From Alphaproteobacteria bacterium UBA998 (lineage in GTDB: Bacteria > Pseudomonadota > Alphaproteobacteria > Rickettsiales > UBA998): 29,987 nt of DNA. A program made the translations under genes and the position numbers. Shown piece after piece: positions 29,963 through 29,987 of this stretch; position 1 is the stretch's first letter; every line of letters begins with the position of its first letter. The stretch is from assembly GCA_002291925.1 (NCBI GenBank), contig DBAY01000021.1, forward strand, positions 1 to 29,987, given 5' to 3'. Below the pieces are notes generated by a model. It was given only the letters and a program-made list of their open reading frames with translations, had not been told where the DNA came from and ran no database searches.

Positions 29963-29987
29963 AGCATTCGGCATTGTTCCATTAAGA

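Overview
The window looks like GC-rich chromosomal DNA from an alphaproteobacterium. The class is suggested by conserved neighbourhoods: prs-rplY-pth-ychF on one strand; a DUF2066 protein, an AI-2E/PerM permease and a short Hda-type DnaA regulator in one run, divergent from purM-purN; and adjacent ppk-ppx. The order cannot be fixed from sequence alone. No rRNA, tRNA, CRISPR array, transposase or phage gene was found. Nearly all genes are core housekeeping genes.

Layout. Positions 138-6740 are all on the minus strand: prs, rplY (with a strong terminator), pth, ychF, a membrane-anchored FKBP-like protein, an aspartate aminotransferase and a small cation transporter. The last three overlap by a few bases. 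Positions 6888-11507 are on the plus strand: a secreted or anchored hypothetical protein, a pteridine-reductase-like SDR, uvrC and two small unknown proteins. The 314 bp gap before uvrC holds two perfect DnaA boxes, two imperfect ones and an AT-rich stretch. Transcription diverges around this area, so it is an origin candidate, although nothing here proves that. Positions 11889-17755 hold thiS-thiG (minus), aroQ and aat (plus), and ppk-ppx (minus). Positions 17852-22314 hold sixA, a receiver protein with an HPt-like C-terminal region, hdaA, the AI-2E permease and the DUF2066 protein. Positions 22386-29962 hold purM-purN, a chemoreceptor, ndk, an OmpA-type lipoprotein, a 510-residue unknown protein and a stand-alone HPt protein.

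The most unusual content is repetitive. At least five sites carry degenerate tandem repeats with 7- or 8-nt units, and each site has a different unit sequence. At two sites the repeats fill almost the whole gap between one gene's stop codon and the next gene's start codon. At another, heptamers together with two GC-rich hairpins form an in-frame insert of about 57 codons inside aat, resembling in principle the palindromic elements that insert in-frame in Rickettsia genes. Longer palindromic intergenic repeats occur at 1-95, 4766-4902 and 11616-11841; the first and last share sequence. I see no defence system or secondary-metabolite cluster. The candidates for something undescribed are the short-unit spacer repeats, the modified aat gene, and the unknown proteins at 6888, 10749, 11109 and 28031.
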